Source: Siphonodentalium dalli
Taxonomy: Eukaryota; Mollusca; Scaphopoda; Gadilida; Siphonodentaliidae
Assembly: GCA_032622095.1 (NCBI GenBank)
Contig: CP136065.1
Coordinates: 205,386,151-205,450,150, forward strand
Reading direction: 5' to 3'
DNA: 64,000 nucleotides
Below, piece by piece: positions 22,475 through 37,000 of the stretch (positions are counted from its first letter, which is position 1; each line of letters opens with the position of its first letter). The notes under the pieces are model-generated. The model saw nothing but the letters and a program-made list of their open reading frames with translations. It ran no database searches and was not told the origin of the DNA. The position numbers and the translations under genes were made by a program.

Positions 22475-23775
22475 TATGAACCATCATGTGAAGGAACATC
22501 CACATGGAACAGGTTTTGTCAATTTGTTGCAGAGCTATAACCCTTTTGGTTTGAAATGTGTCTTTGTCAACTTCAGATCTCAGCCAGGTTTGAATTTATT
22601 TTCACGAGAGAGCAGGCCGGGAACAATGTAAACATTTTTTGTCGATTCATTTCTTTCTGAAATTATAGACCCGGAGTGTAAAATACGTCAATTCTGTATC
22701 TTGGTCTTCTCAGATCGGATATGAATTATCTTATATATATTCATGAACCACAATGTGGTGTGGGATATCCACATCCAAAAGGTCCTGGGGGGGATCAGCC
22801 TACAGGTTTCAAATGTGGAGAAGTCACTTCCCCGTTTGGTTATTAGGGAGAAGTGGACGGTTATCGGCTAAATATTTGTATGGAGTAATGATCCCCATCA
22901 AGTTACAAGGTGAAATGTTTGTAAATACACAAATTTCCAAGTCTAACAAGGAACATAACTCTAGTTAAAATTAATGGATGAAACTATTTTTTCCATTCAG
23001 GGATATCTGTCATATCAAAGCAGAACAAAATCCAATTATGCACACTGACTTGTACGGTGAAATGTTTATAAAATGAAAAAATTTCCAACTCTATCAAATC
23101 AATGGGCAAAACCTGTTTGTATGTGGTTCATCAAAATGATCTTTTTGTCACACCACTGATCGCCGTGAGACTTGAAATTTACTTTGAATAAGCTTCTCAA
23201 CGACGTAAATCTTTGAATCTGTCTTTTAAAGACCTGATACAAAGAGCTTTCTATCCCTCCTAGCTCGAGCTAGTTGTGGGCAATTGAAATAAATGCAAGA
23301 TTAGAGTATATATTTATTTTTCAATTTTTTTCTTGACTTTTGTGAACATTTTCAATATATAATAAATATAATATCGATATATTAAAATAGATTAAATGAT
23401 AGCAGAGGAATGTAAAATATACAGATCCATCTATAATAAACCAACCAAGATTGTTAATACAACACAAAACACTTCCAGGTTAAAAACCAACCAAGCTCAT
23501 TATAAAGGTGGCACAGAGATGAGTCATGGGAAAACAAAATTCAAAAACTAAATCTTCCAAAATTGAAGTGATGTCTTAACTACTGGATTTATTGAAAAGC
23601 TCGAGAACTGAACTAATGCAGGCGTTTGTTTGATCACAATATTAGATTTCCAGTTTTGTTCTTTTTTAGAGTATTCGATTAGTTTTAATTAATTTAGTTT
23701 TTGGAAAGAATTTTATGTTGAAAAAATCAAGTCACCTAATTCTGAGGTATTAATTATCTCTGTTTGAAATCTAAA
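22475..23775. other. No gene seen
   Basis: The short + strand frames at 22389-22968 have no recognised motif and the first overlaps the TIR element. The remainder to 23775 is A+T-rich. Confidence 0.35.
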
Positions 23776-23990
23776 TTCAGTAATGCCCTAAATAATTGAC
23801 TCCTTAACCACAGCAGAATTATGGGCAATTTTTCAGGATTCAGTTGAAAATATGGCTTGTTGCCACTCATTGGAAAGCTCTGTGAGAGCTTTCCGATGAA
23901 TGGCAACAAGCCATATTTCCTACTAAATCCTGAAATAATACCCATAATTCTGCTGTGGTAAAGGAGTTGATTATTTAGGGCATTACTGTA
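23776..23990. mobile_element. Mariner-type fold-back MITE, family A, copy 5
   Basis: The most complete family A copy: TTCAGTAATGCCCTAAATAA at the left, the central inverted GGAAAGCTCT/AGAGCTTTCC, and GGGCATTACTGTA at the right, ~215 bp in total. Confidence 0.85.
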
Positions 23991-24722
23991 GTTGATAAAT
24001 ATCGCCTCAGCGCCACCTTAAATACAATCTTAAATGAACACCTTGAATATGAATGGACGAAGCCTGTTAGTACACAATTTAAACATGACTAGCATTGGGG
24101 TGAGATTCAAATTTAAAACAATCTGGGGGATAAAATTCAAAGCCATGACATGCCTTAAAATACACAATACAAAGTGGAGGGGCATTGGTTTCTGCCACGA
24201 ATGATTCCATACGCATTATTACCTAGGCTTTGGTCTCAACAAGAAGATGGCAAAATATAATACTTGGTAGTAGCACTTTGTTACATGGTAAAATTTTAAA
24301 TGACACCATCAACCACTCTGCAGTAGAAATTTATCTCTTATGAGTTAATGACATTATAAGACATGGATGTATTTGATTTGTGTTTTTTTTTCCCAAGTAA
24401 CTTTTCTGAAATTGAAGGCACAATACAACACAGATCATAATTAGCATGTCACATGTTAAGATGACATCACATGAAGACATGTAAATAAAACAGGAGCCAA
24501 CTCCTAAATAAAACTATTAAATGCCAGTTTCCTATCCCATTAAGATTGGTGGAAACCGACACATCTACATAAACACAACAAGCAACTTTTTAACAAGAAT
24601 GTTTTTTAATGTTAGATTTTTTGTGTTTTATTTTTTATTGAAATTCCAGTAGGTAACTGTACATGACATCAATAACAGATTTTTTTTCTCACATTGTTAA
24701 TAACAACAATTTAGATAATGAA
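23991..24722. other. 3' flank of the PTPN13-like gene
   Basis: No gene. Minus-strand AATAAA hexamers overlap at 24627-24639, ~390 bp beyond the stop codon at 25023. They are candidate polyadenylation signals. If used, the 3' UTR would include the MITE at 24723-24966. Confidence 0.3.
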
Positions 24723-24966
24723 TTAACCCTTCCATGACTGGAGCTTCCTGTGCTAATGCATTCTCTTATATATATATATGCGAGTCTCCCATAGGGAGCC
24801 TCGCATATACAAGAGAATGCCTAACAATATTTACCATGACCTTGTAAGCCAGTGAATTCTCGTATATATGCGAGGCTCCCTATGGGAGACTTGCATACAT
24901 AAGAGAATGCACTGGTACAGGATCTTTAATGCTGCACCAGCACAGCTACCGCCATGAAAGGGTTAA
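24723..24966. mobile_element. piggyBac-type MITE, family B, copy 1
   Basis: Flanked by TTAA at both ends, with termini CCCTTCCATGACTGGAGC and GCTACCGCCATGAAAGGG. It holds two inner palindromes of the ATTCTCTTATATATGCGAG type. Confidence 0.8.
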
Positions 24967-25022
24967 ATGATTGTGATGCAAAAAGGAAAGCTTCTGGTTT
25001 ATGCTTTGGTTGTCTCCCTCTG

Positions 25023-25085
25023 CTACCTCTTCATGACGGACTTGAGTCCCTCTATGCAAGCTTGGTAGCAGAACACATACTGGCT
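25023..25085 (-). CDS. PTPN13-like exon 17 (terminal coding)
   Basis: Acceptor GTTACAG before 25085, phase 0, 20 codons and a TAG stop at 25023-25025. Encodes SQYVFCYQACIEGLKSVMKR, the end of the PTP domain (last helix). The protein stops right after the domain. Confidence 0.92.
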   Translation of the reverse strand, partial: SQYVFCYQACIEGLKSVMKR

Positions 25086-28000
25086 CTGTAACAAAGGACA
25101 ACGACATAATTAAACAGTAAGACACAAATGAACATTGGAGAGTTTTAACCCTCTCTGTACTAAATGGATTCTCCCACTCAGTTATAAAAATGTACACTGG
25201 AATTAGTGATGCGGAGCGGACCGGACTGCGGTCCGGTCCGGACCAGGTGTCACTGGACCGGACCGGACCGCTTTTTGCCGCCGGTCCGGTACTCTCCGGT
25301 CCGATCCACTATTTTACTTCAGTTATAATAAACTATCGCGAATATTATTGTGTATTTGCCGTCATATCTTATAGCAACGATGTATTGACGCATTCAAGTG
25401 GTTAATATCTATTAAACGTTTGATGACACGAAAACAATGTATAGATGTACTACATGGCATCAACTAATCAATTTGGATGGATATCGAATCGAGTATTCTA
25501 TTGTTTTTCAGTTATAATTATCGAAGAAACATGCAAACCACATTACATAGTACATACACAAGACAGTCACATTTATCCAATAGTAGTTGTACTTAGGTAT
25601 ATAACTGTAATTGTCAGGACTATACAATCAGCCATCACAATCTCCAAGACTCCAATATTAATTTAGTAGTCATATTAGTACACATTTGTAGAATTGTCAT
25701 CAGAATAGTTATTTCGTTTAAATTTCAATTTAATGAAAATAAGTATGATACGAATCATGCATACGATCAGTAGAGTGCCATGTTAGATTGGTTATAACAC
25801 ATTCTGGCCCTAGCTATATATCTGTCCAATACATTTAATTAGTGCATGTTCGCATTACTAGAAATACTATTATCGTGCATCGTTCCCAGTATATCCCACC
25901 AGAGACATACAATGATGCATACAATCGGCAAACAATGTAAGTTTTAACATGTATGGACTCATTGCAATGCACTGAACTCAGTAACCTTATAGTTTGTACT
26001 ATACAGAGTAAAAACTTTGAGAAAACAGAGAATTCATTAACATATAGCCTATTATAGGTGGACCGGACGGTTTTGGACCGGTCCAGGCATGTGTACCGTA
26101 CCGGACCGGAATGGCCTGGACCCGACCGGACTGGACCGCCTTGGCAGTGGACCGGACCACCCAAGGTGGTCTGGTCCAGTCCGCATCACTAACTGGAATG
26201 ATCTATTATTCATCTGGAGGTGTTTGTGTTCCGGTAAGAAAATCACGACGACAAACAGATGAAAAAACAATACAAGTGAAGATAAATTCATATTCTTTGT
26301 TCAGATAATAAGTTCATGGTCATTTGTTGAACTTATTATCTGAAAATTTCCTATGGGAACCACTCGTCAATGAGTATCTCGTAAAGAAAGAGTTAACTTT
26401 TAGACTACTGCTACTTGATGGTGGTATGCGATATATGCTTTTTGGTTTCTGAGAGAAATATATTTTGGATGCAAGTGATGATTCAATGTGCTTCAAATTT
26501 GCATGAAAGATCTGGCATCTATCAATGTTTAAATTAAGGTAGCATTTCATCTTACAAGCAAATCATAAAATAATGTTTCATTTTACAAACAATCATTTAC
26601 TGACCTGAGGAGGTGACCGTGTGATATCTATACACAATACACACTTTTGTGATGTACAATACCAATTTTTAGATGCTCGAGACATTTATTCCGAGCTTGA
26701 CCTTTTAACTCATCAAAATTTTCACCAATATGGTTGAGATATAAATTGTCAGGTTTCATATAATTCTAATATTTGTACCTTTGTCTGTATCATTCCTTGT
26801 CTCTGTTTCCGTAATCTGTATGCAATATCAAACATATCAACCTGGGGAATATGAATAAAAAATTGTGAGTTCATGACCAATATATGCACAATGATAAATT
26901 ACTGTGACAATGGATACACATCAAACACTTTAATAGTTGAAATCTGAAAGTGTTTAACAGGGCTCGACATGTAAACCTGTCCACCTCTCAATAACATGTC
27001 GCTGTTTCTGGGCGACAAGTAGATTCTTGTGCATTCTGTGACACTTTCAGTTTGTAGGCTTCTGTTCGATTCAAAAATAATATCTACTTTTGACAGATTG
27101 AGACAATTCTTAGTCTGAGTTTGATGTATCCAGATCAATTTACTGGGATTTATCTGGAATGTTGCTCACAAGGATCCCTGAAGAAATTATAATTCAGAAT
27201 AAACCGAATATTTTAAATTTTAAAGTTCACAATACAGTTATACTGATAAAAACATCAGAACATAATTAAATCATCTGATCAGTCGACACCTTTCTGAGGC
27301 AACCATTTCTACCTGTCCCCTGTGACAAGTACAACTATGATAAAAAATTTAGCCCTAGTGCTCAACTGCCCAATGGTAAACTTACTGTGAACTTGGAAGC
27401 TTCAACACAAACACTTGATGAATCGTTCAGATCTCAAGGTCCATTTATGTCCAATGAACAATTAATCATGACAAGGAAACAATAAAGACTTCATATCTCC
27501 AAGACATCATCTGCCCAATAATCAAGGGGGACTGTACTCTAAATCAGGCCATTTATGGGACCATCTCCTATTATACAGAATATATGCAAAAAAATGAATG
27601 AATTTGAGCCATGTATGAGTGCAAATTACATTTGTATGCTCTGTGAACAATGTAACACACATGGTAATTTAAAGAAAATGAATTTATGACTCAAGTCATA
27701 AATTCATTTTCATTATAATTACCATGTTGTTTGCATCGTTCATAGAGCACATGAGTGTATTTTGCATTAAGCCATGGCTCAAATTCATTCATTTTTTGCA
27801 TATATTCTGCTGAGCATAAAATGAGATGGTCCCATAAATGGCCGGTTTAGTGTACAGTACCCCTTTGAGTTGGACAAATTTTGAAGCAACACTTAATATT
27901 ATCTCAAATCAAGGTCCACATCTGTTAATTAATAAATTTACCATGACCAGGAAACAAGATCATTTGAAAAAATGTTCCAATCTCACAGTAGAAATATGTC

Positions 28001-31000
28001 CAATGATAAATAAATGACATAATGACCCTGGGTAACACTTAGATATTTTCAGCTAGTTATTTTAATAATACCCATTTAAAGGCATGACTGTTACGCACTT
28101 ATGAATGGGTATATTCTTCTCACCTGTAGACTTTGCTCTAGGTGGCGCACTGCGACATCCATCGCGAGGTGCATTCCTGTTCTTCCAATTCCAGCACTAC
28201 AGTGCGTGATGATTGGTCCAGACCGATGCGTGGCTCGTATCAACTGCAGGAACTAAAACGGAATGGAACAATAAATTCAACACTTCTGTACAAGTCTTAT
28301 TCTGTTCAACCACTCACATCCTAATGTACTCTCCTATCCCATAAAAGTATACATACAAATGGTCTATTATGTTTAGATAACAGCTCCAGGAACCTACATC
28401 ACTAATGTAATCTCCAACCCAAAGTGGTTTTTAATTTTAAATCTGTTTAATGATTATATAAATGTTTGTCTAACGGGATAAACTAGTACATGAGCTGTGA
28501 ACATTTTGATGCACAATATAAAATCAGTAATCACTAAAAACTCATATTTATAACTGAAATTTAAAAGGAAAATAGGTGTCGATTGTGCCCCGATTTTGAA
28601 AATCAAACACACCTCAACCATTTAATAGATGTTTTTAATATGAACATAACCCCTTTCACTCATAAGTACAGTGACTCCTAGCTCATCCACTGCATGAGTT
28701 CCAGATATCAGCTATCCGAACGTCTGAAGTGACAGTTTAAAGATTACATTAGTGACTTGGGTTCCTGAACGTCTGATGCGACAGTTTAGAGATTATGTTA
28801 GTGAGGTAGATTCCTGAATGTCTGATGCGACAGTTTAGAGATTACATTAGTAACGTAGGTTCCTGAACGTCTGATGCGACAGTTTAGAGATTACATTAGT
28901 AACGTAGGTACCTGAACGTCTGATGCGACAGTTTAGAGGTTACATTAGTAACGTAGGTTCCTGAACGTCTGATGCGACAGTTTAGAGATTACAGTTTAGA
29001 GATTACCTTAGTGACGTAGGTTCCTGACCTTGGATAACATAAGCTGATGACAAGCAGAAAAAACATCCAATGGATTCCCGTTACTTCCTTTGTAGGTAAG
29101 TTCAGATAATACGTTGAACAATGCTGTTTGACTTATTTTTTTCATGATCACTAAAACGAGTATGTGAATTCATTTTTACTCATGTTACGGCACCCCATTT
29201 AATAAACAGAATATGATTAGCATTACAAGCAGATGGCAACATAACGTATCCTTCATACAGTTTGCTATTTGTGGCTGATATATAGAACCTCACTGTGTTA
29301 CTAGTGTAGTAGTGTAAATATAGAAGGCCGATGACTTCTCTGATCGAGCGGTCTAGATCTCTTGGTCGTTAGACGCTTTGTGTGATCACCGAAGTTAAGC
29401 AACGTCGAGCCCGGTTAGTACTTGGATGGGTGACCGGCTTGGGAAAACCGGGTGCTGCCAACTTTCGGTGCAACTCCCGCACTTCTTTCTCTCTCTCTCT
29501 CTCGTTCTGTTACACTAGTAATGATTATCAAATGAGAGCGGAAGGCGAAGGGAAACCACGAGAGCCAGCATTTGTATTGTTTCATACCCAGAACACAAAC
29601 AAAGGTTATATTATTTAGATATCTTTTGATAGACGTTCGTTGTATTGCCAATTTAACATTGCAAACTTCTCAAATTCTCGTTACGTCACCGTTAGCAACA
29701 TATATAATTATTTTATGAGTCTCCAGAAAGAATCGAGGATCGCCTCAGAGCAAACTGTCTAAAATTAGCATACAGGCTGGAACCAATGCATTTACTAAGA
29801 ATGGAACAACAGTTATGTGATAAATTTTGTCATCAGCGACATCACACTATATCAACCAGCTTCAAGCGCCCGGCAGAAATATGTGATACTGTCATGAAAA
29901 CTTTTTTTTTATTTTTAGTACATAAGAAGTTTGAGGCTACTATATCATAGTTCACCTGTAGCAATGATGTGGCAGTCATCGGAGCACCATGATCCATCCA
30001 CGACGTGTAATTCAAGTGAACCACTGACCATTTCTCACCAGATGATTGGCTGTTATTTTTAACCTGTAGATGACGGACACTGAAGTCCTCCGTGATGTTT
30101 TCGGTCACCAAACTCACTTCGTACAAGCTGTAAACAACAAAGAACATTCTGAATCAAGCTTTTTTAATTTAAAGAGTTGATTGGGCTCGTCTGAGAGATT
30201 GGGCTTGCCTGAGAGATTTATGAGTTGATTGGGCTCGTCTGAGAGATTTAAGAGTTGATCGGGCTTGTCTGAGAGATTTATGCATTCAGTGGGCTCATCT
30301 GAGAGATTTATGCATTCACTGGGCTCGTCTGAGAGATTTAGAGTTGATTGGGCTCATCTGAGAGATTTATGTGTTCAGTGGGCTCGTCTGAGAGATTTAT
30401 GAGTTGATTGGGCTCATCTGAGAGATTTATGAGTTGATTGGGCTCATCTGAGAGATTTATGAGTTGATTGGGCTTGTCTGAGAGATTTATGCGTTCAGTG
30501 GGCTCGTCTGAGAGATTTAAGAGTTGGTTGGGCTCGTCTGAGAGTTTTAAGAGTTGATTGGGCTCGTCTGAGAGATTTTATTGCTATGTGATCATAATAT
30601 TTTTTCTTGAGTCACAATTCCTGCCATAAGATTCAATGTCTTGTTTGGCATAGGGATATTATGACACATATTCACGGTGGGGAATCACGTGGTTTCGAGG
30701 TTGGTGAGTAACACGCATTCAAAATGGACGAGGCAAGTGCAAATGCACAAAAACATAATATATGAGTAACTGACACAAAACATAGCATTTAGATTGTTAC
30801 GAGCATATGCTAGTTTATTTTAAAACAAGTTAATACCATATTTGATCAGAAATACTCAGTACTGTAATATGTCATTATCCTAGTTTATTACCCTTTTCCT
30901 CGTTTCTGGTCGCATTTACGATCACCTCAGCCATTTTGAATGTGTGAAACTCATCAACTTGAAACCACGTGATTCCCCACCACGATATTATATGTACTGA

Positions 31001-34000
31001 TATGCCAACAGTCAGAAAAATATATTGTCACCAACAACATGTAATTTTTCAGGGCTATATATCTTAGTTATATTACAGTATTTCCAATGCACCTATCGAA
31101 TAATTTCTTAATAAATCATATTTTAGCTTGACAGAAAATGCTGATATTAATGCTGGGTAAGGATGTGAATATTGGAAATGGTGAAAACTTTTTGTGGTTT
31201 TCAGAGCCTTCAGTCGCTCAAAAATGGCATTGTGATACCCCTTTCAAAGTGAAATTGTGAATCGTATTGAATTGTGAGTGAGTCAGTGCAGCCCCAAAAT
31301 GAAATGGCAGAAATTTTATAGGAAGGAAATGCAGCTTAAGTTTTTCGGAAAACTGGAGGATGCATCTAATGTTTCTTGTATTCTTGTATTCTTACCCATT
31401 TTCTGTGATGTAGATGGAGTCTTTTGAGGCTGGCCAATACTGATGACATTTAACCCTGTCGTCCTCAATGACTTGAGTCATCATGGCAATGACGTTAGAA
31501 TTCTGTTCCAGGACCATGGTCCAGAAGTCCTCGGCAGTGTGTGGGAGTGGACCCTGACACGTGATATAATTAATGGTAGCTCCGCCCACTTCCATGACGA
31601 TATGACTGGCATTGATGTAAGATTCTGCTCCAGACAGCTGAACTCTGTTGTAATCATCTGACACAGGAAAAGTAGGATGTCATCACTGAAAACGTATCAC
31701 TATGGTTACGGAGAGTGGGGTCAACAGCTATAGTTACTAAGAATCAGGGTTAATTGGAGAATGTCAGTTCTGATCACAGATGTGATTATATGGAGTGTCA
31801 AAGTAGTAGCGGAATGTTTTATCTGACAGGGAGTAAAATAATCAGTATAACATAGCAATTTGCTAATAAAATATTGGAATATGCTATGCAATTTAATATT
31901 TCCTGTAGCATGTTACTACCAACTGTATATTGTTATTAAATGAAGTTAATGAACTTGATTAAGTACATGTATAGTTGCTCTTCACATGTATTCCAAACCA
32001 TTTCCAGCCAACATTGTCAGTTTCTCTAGTAGGTACTTGTTAGGAGTTTGGGATGTGTAGGAGACATAACATTTTGGAAATCTCTTCGAAATAATTTGAT
32101 TCAAGAATAAACATTTTAAGAAATATATTCGCTCTTTTCCCTGGTTTTAGTGTTGAAAATGGCTGGATTGCTTTTCAATTTTCCAATATGTATAGTATTT
32201 TATTATGCAAAACAAAATAATTATTTTACTGTTTTATCATTCCCCAATACAAATGTAATATTTATACCATAATTTATATTGATGTGCAGATCACAAACTA
32301 GTCGCTCTATTGCAGCCAGCTACAGATATTTTGATGGGGCGGTGATATCTGAGAAATACATGATTGATTTTGTGTGATTTAACTGTTTTAATCAATGGGA
32401 ATTTTTAAGTGGCCTATATCCATCAATTTAGACTATACGTTCTTTTATTTTTATGAGTAGATTTAAATAGTTTTCAGACACAATAGATATGGACATTAGA
32501 AGGAAAAGGCTGCCATCAATGGGAATCAAGTAACTACTCATCAACAAACATTCAGGTATTGGAGGGTTAACCCTTTACCCAACAAAACGGCCAAAAACGC
32601 CCAAATAAAGCTTCAACAGCCTAAAATATCTTCGGTCTGTCTCAATAACAACATACAAATATGGATATCATTGGAACCGGTTCATTGACCACATCGTGAT
32701 GGTTACAGTTATGCCCTGTGCCAATGCATTCTCTTATATTGTCGACTCGCATATATAAGAGAATGCATTGGCCTAAAAAAAATATTTTTTTAACACTTTA
32801 TACCATTTTTTCTTACATTCTTTAACAATTTTCTAAATTTTTCTTACATTTTTTAACAATTTTTATAATATTTTTCAACATCCTTTTGACAATTTTATAA
32901 TTTTTAATATGTGTTAAGCCAATGCATTCTCTTATATATGTGAGGCGACCTATGGTCGACTCGCATATATAAGAGAATGCATTGGCACAGGGCCGTTCTG
33001 TTGGGTAAAGGGTTAATTGAATTTAAAATGGTTTGTTAGAGTATGGAAGGGCACCACAATAGTTAATGAAAACTCGAATGCATCACTTGCAAAGTAAAAA
33101 CAGTTTGATACGTACTTATTTTATAAAACACAATTCAGTTTGACTAACACAACAACACATTGTAGTATTTACTTACATGGTAGAACATTGCGATATCTGT
33201 TTTTGGCTTTGTTGTCAATTAGTTTGGCTGCTTCACAGTCATCATTACATCGCACATTATAAAGGTCCTGAAAATAGGTATCAAAAGTATATTTTTAGAC
33301 ATACAAAATTAAATAGAACCAAAATGATCATCTATGGTAAAGAAAAATATAAATCCAATGATTAGCCCAACAAAGTGAAGATGGATGCTCAAATACTATA
33401 TTATTGACAATAAAAGTGGTCTATATTAATGCAGGGATTATCCTTGAGATAGCTTAAACATTTTAATGGTAGGTACAACAGGGTATAACACCAGAAATAA
33501 ACATTTGAAGATATACTATCAATCTAATTGAAACAAGATGTTGCATCCTGGGAGCTGGAATACCCCAAGGCTGCAAATTCAAACATAGACAGGATGGAAC
33601 CCAAATTGAAAATAAACAAAGGACTATAACTCTATAACACTTCATTGAAAGCCTTTGTGACATTGAACATGAAGACAAAATTTCAATGAGAACCTATAAC
33701 CCATGGCTAAGATACTCAGGCGGATGGACAAAAAACATTTTTATAATCACTCCCCATGGCAAGTCTCCAAATTTAATTCAGATCTGATAAAACCATGGCT
33801 GAGATATCTGCATGGCCGGACAGAAAACCACAATTTCCAGATAAACAAAGAAGAACAACCATAGAACATAAACATGAACGTCATTAGGGCATATTTTGAA
33901 GCAGTGCCAATGGCGAACCTCCATACCAAATTGCATTCAGATCCAATAAATAACCCATGGCTGAGATATATGCCCGGATGGATGGATGGGCTGAGATATA

Positions 34001-37000
34001 TGCCCGGATGGATGGATGGATGGATGGATGAAGTCAATCCTGTATACCATACAGTTTTTGTTGAAAAGTATAACAAAATAATGAGGAACATGAACACGAT
34101 CGATAGCAAAGAAAATCCAAAGTTTTGTCATGAGTTTTTCGAGCACTTATCTGTAATTTAGCAGATCAACTGAGCTTTGATGTCAATCAGAACTATGATT
34201 GGCAATTCTCACAGCTCGTCTCAAATTTGATTTCTTTTTTATATTAAAACCATTTACCTCAAATTCCTCGAGTGCCTGACCACATTCCAGCTTTGTTTGA
34301 AGTGTCACTAATGTGTTTCTGTGAATAGCTTCGTCTTCAGGTGTTAAATTCATTAAAGGTACATAACTCAACCATTTCTGAAGAGCACCATAGTTGTTAT
34401 TGCACTCTGATATTTGACTAGAATAATCGTTTTCACTCCCACCATATGGTTCCATGCTGAATCTAGAAACACTGTCCCGCGTATCGTCCAGAATATACTG
34501 TTCTATATCACTCATCATACTCTCCTCTATCGACTCTTCTGGAACGCTCTCAAGGAATGATAAATCTGTCGCACTGGCGAGGTAAGATAACTCCGGAATG
34601 GTTTGAGAGATATCTCGGTACGATGTGTCTGGTATATCAGTTTGTATTGCACCAGAGAATGACGAGTCAGCATCTTTCACATAAAGACTTTCCGATAGGC
34701 AGTTTGCATGAGTGGTGAAGCTTAGGTCCTCATCTTCAGCTGATATGCATCTGTAAACGATACAATTCATAAGGTGAAACAGATAATAATGCTCACCTCA
34801 TCAGTTTAACTCTTTCTTTACTAAATGGATTTTCTCATTCAACAATAAACATACATTGGAATGGTTTATTATTCATTTGGAGGGGTGTTCAGGAAAAATG
34901 AGCAGACGACAGACAGACAAAAAAAAAAAAAATGCAGTAGGATTTGTATACATTGGTGGGAAATGTTCAGATAATAAGTTCAACAAACGACCTATGGTCG
35001 TTTGCTGAACTTATTATCTGAACATTTCCTAAGGGATTTCATTGAGTATTTAGTACAGAAAATGTTAAAGCAGAGAAAAGCAACATAACATTGATCTAAA
35101 AGTATCAAGAGAGCTGCGAATGAAGAAAGGCTATATGAAATGTAACCATACGTCATCCATAATGATTATGAAAAGATTAGATTTTGGTAGTGTGTTCTGC
35201 ATTTATTTGACACCCTTGTTAAACACAATGCCTCCCTTCCAGACTGGAATGGAGCCATGACTGGAATGTCATGGAGGTCAGAGGGTATGATCACTGTGTG
35301 TGTAGGAGTCAGTGAGAGCTTTTTCAAGTAAAAATATCCTGAGACAAGCTGTGGTCAGTCCCACTAAAGCTAGATATTGGGCAATATCAAAATGATGGCA
35401 ATGCAGATATTCATGGATCAGTTCACATTCTTAGGAAAGGCATAAATTTTAAGAAAATAAAGTTAGAAAAATATACTTGGCAAACCTATTAAAAATGGAA
35501 CTTATTGTAATGGCATTGGGATAAACTAATAGTTTGTTCCTAAGGAAATGCAGCATTTCAAAAATACTTGTGCTGCTGTCATACTTATTTGTCATCAGAA
35601 CAAAAGAACCATGAAGGAAGGCATTGAGAACATGTTATTTACCAGTTAACTACCTGGTGACGTTCAGCTTCACATGAACAAAGGCTGAGGAGAATATGCT
35701 ATTAACTGGTTAGCTACCTGGTGACGTTCAGCTTCACATGAATGAAGGCCGATGAGAATATGGTATTAACTGGTTAGCTACCTGGTGACGGTCAGCTTCA
35801 CATGAACAAAGGCTGAGGAGAATATGCTATTAACTGGTTAGCTACCTGGTGACGTTCAGCTTCACATGAACGAAGGCCGATGAGAATATGGTATTAACTG
35901 GTTAGCTACCTGGTGACGGTCAGCTTCACATGAACAAAGGCTGAGGAGAATATGCTATTAACTGGTTAGCTACCTGGTGACGTTCAGCTTCACATGAATG
36001 AAGGCCGATGAAAATATGGTATTAACTGGTTAGCAACCTGGTGAAGGTCAGCTTCACATGAAAGAAGGCTGAGGAGAACATGCTATTAACTGGTTAGCTA
36101 CCTGGTAAAGGTCAGCTTCACATGAACTAAGGCCGATGAGAATATGATATTAACCAGTTAGTTACCTGGTGATGGTCATAGCTTCACACGAATGAAGGCC
36201 GAGTTGAACATGCTATGCTATTTACAAGTTAGCCACCTGGTGACGAGGAGAACATGCTATTTACCAGTTAGCCACCTGGTGACAAGGAGAACATGCTATT
36301 TACCAGTTAGCCACCTGGTGACGAGGAGAACATGCTATTTACCACTTAGCTACCTGGTGACGGTCAGCTTCACAGGTTCGTCTAACTCCTGTAGAACGGA
36401 TATTGCTCGTCTGTGGTTGTAGCCAATCAGAGATGTCCTGTTAATCTGAAATTATTTTCAATGCATTACTTTCCTGCACCAATGACACATGTTACAACAG
36501 TATGGATGACCTGTATTGATAGCCACTAACAATTTTTTTTCAGGCAAATGGACACATAATTCATTCTTTCATCGAGGGACAAAAGTTTGATAAGGTTTTA
36601 CTATCTTTTCCCTTGGATCTGAACTTGGAAATTTGGAGAAGGGTATGAACTAATACTTTTGAGTCATAGAAATCAGGCTTTTTCCACAAACTTGGACAGA
36701 AAATAAGGCTATTTCCTAAAACACTTAATCCTTTAATGACGGGAGTTGCCCTGGTGCAGCATTAAAGATCCTGTGCCAGTTCATTTTGTTATATATGCGA
36801 GTCTCCTATAGGGCACCTCGCATATATAACAAAATGCACTGGCTTATAAGGTAAATAGTGTCAGGCCAATGTATTCTCTCATATACGCGAGGCTCCCTAT
36901 GGGAGACTCGCTTATATAAGAGAATGCATTGGCACAGGGTTTTCACAAAATTTCAGGAAGCTCCAGTCATGGAAGGATTAAGTGTTACAGATGTAACATC

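Noticed and set aside
31443-31661. + strand frame opposite exon 13
   Set aside because: Antisense shadow of a well-supported PTP exon.
35637-36353. Extra coding exons from the exon 10 junction array
   Set aside because: The 64-bp unit breaks the frame and a stop follows the true donor directly; only ~20 bp of exon is present in each unit, with no acceptor.
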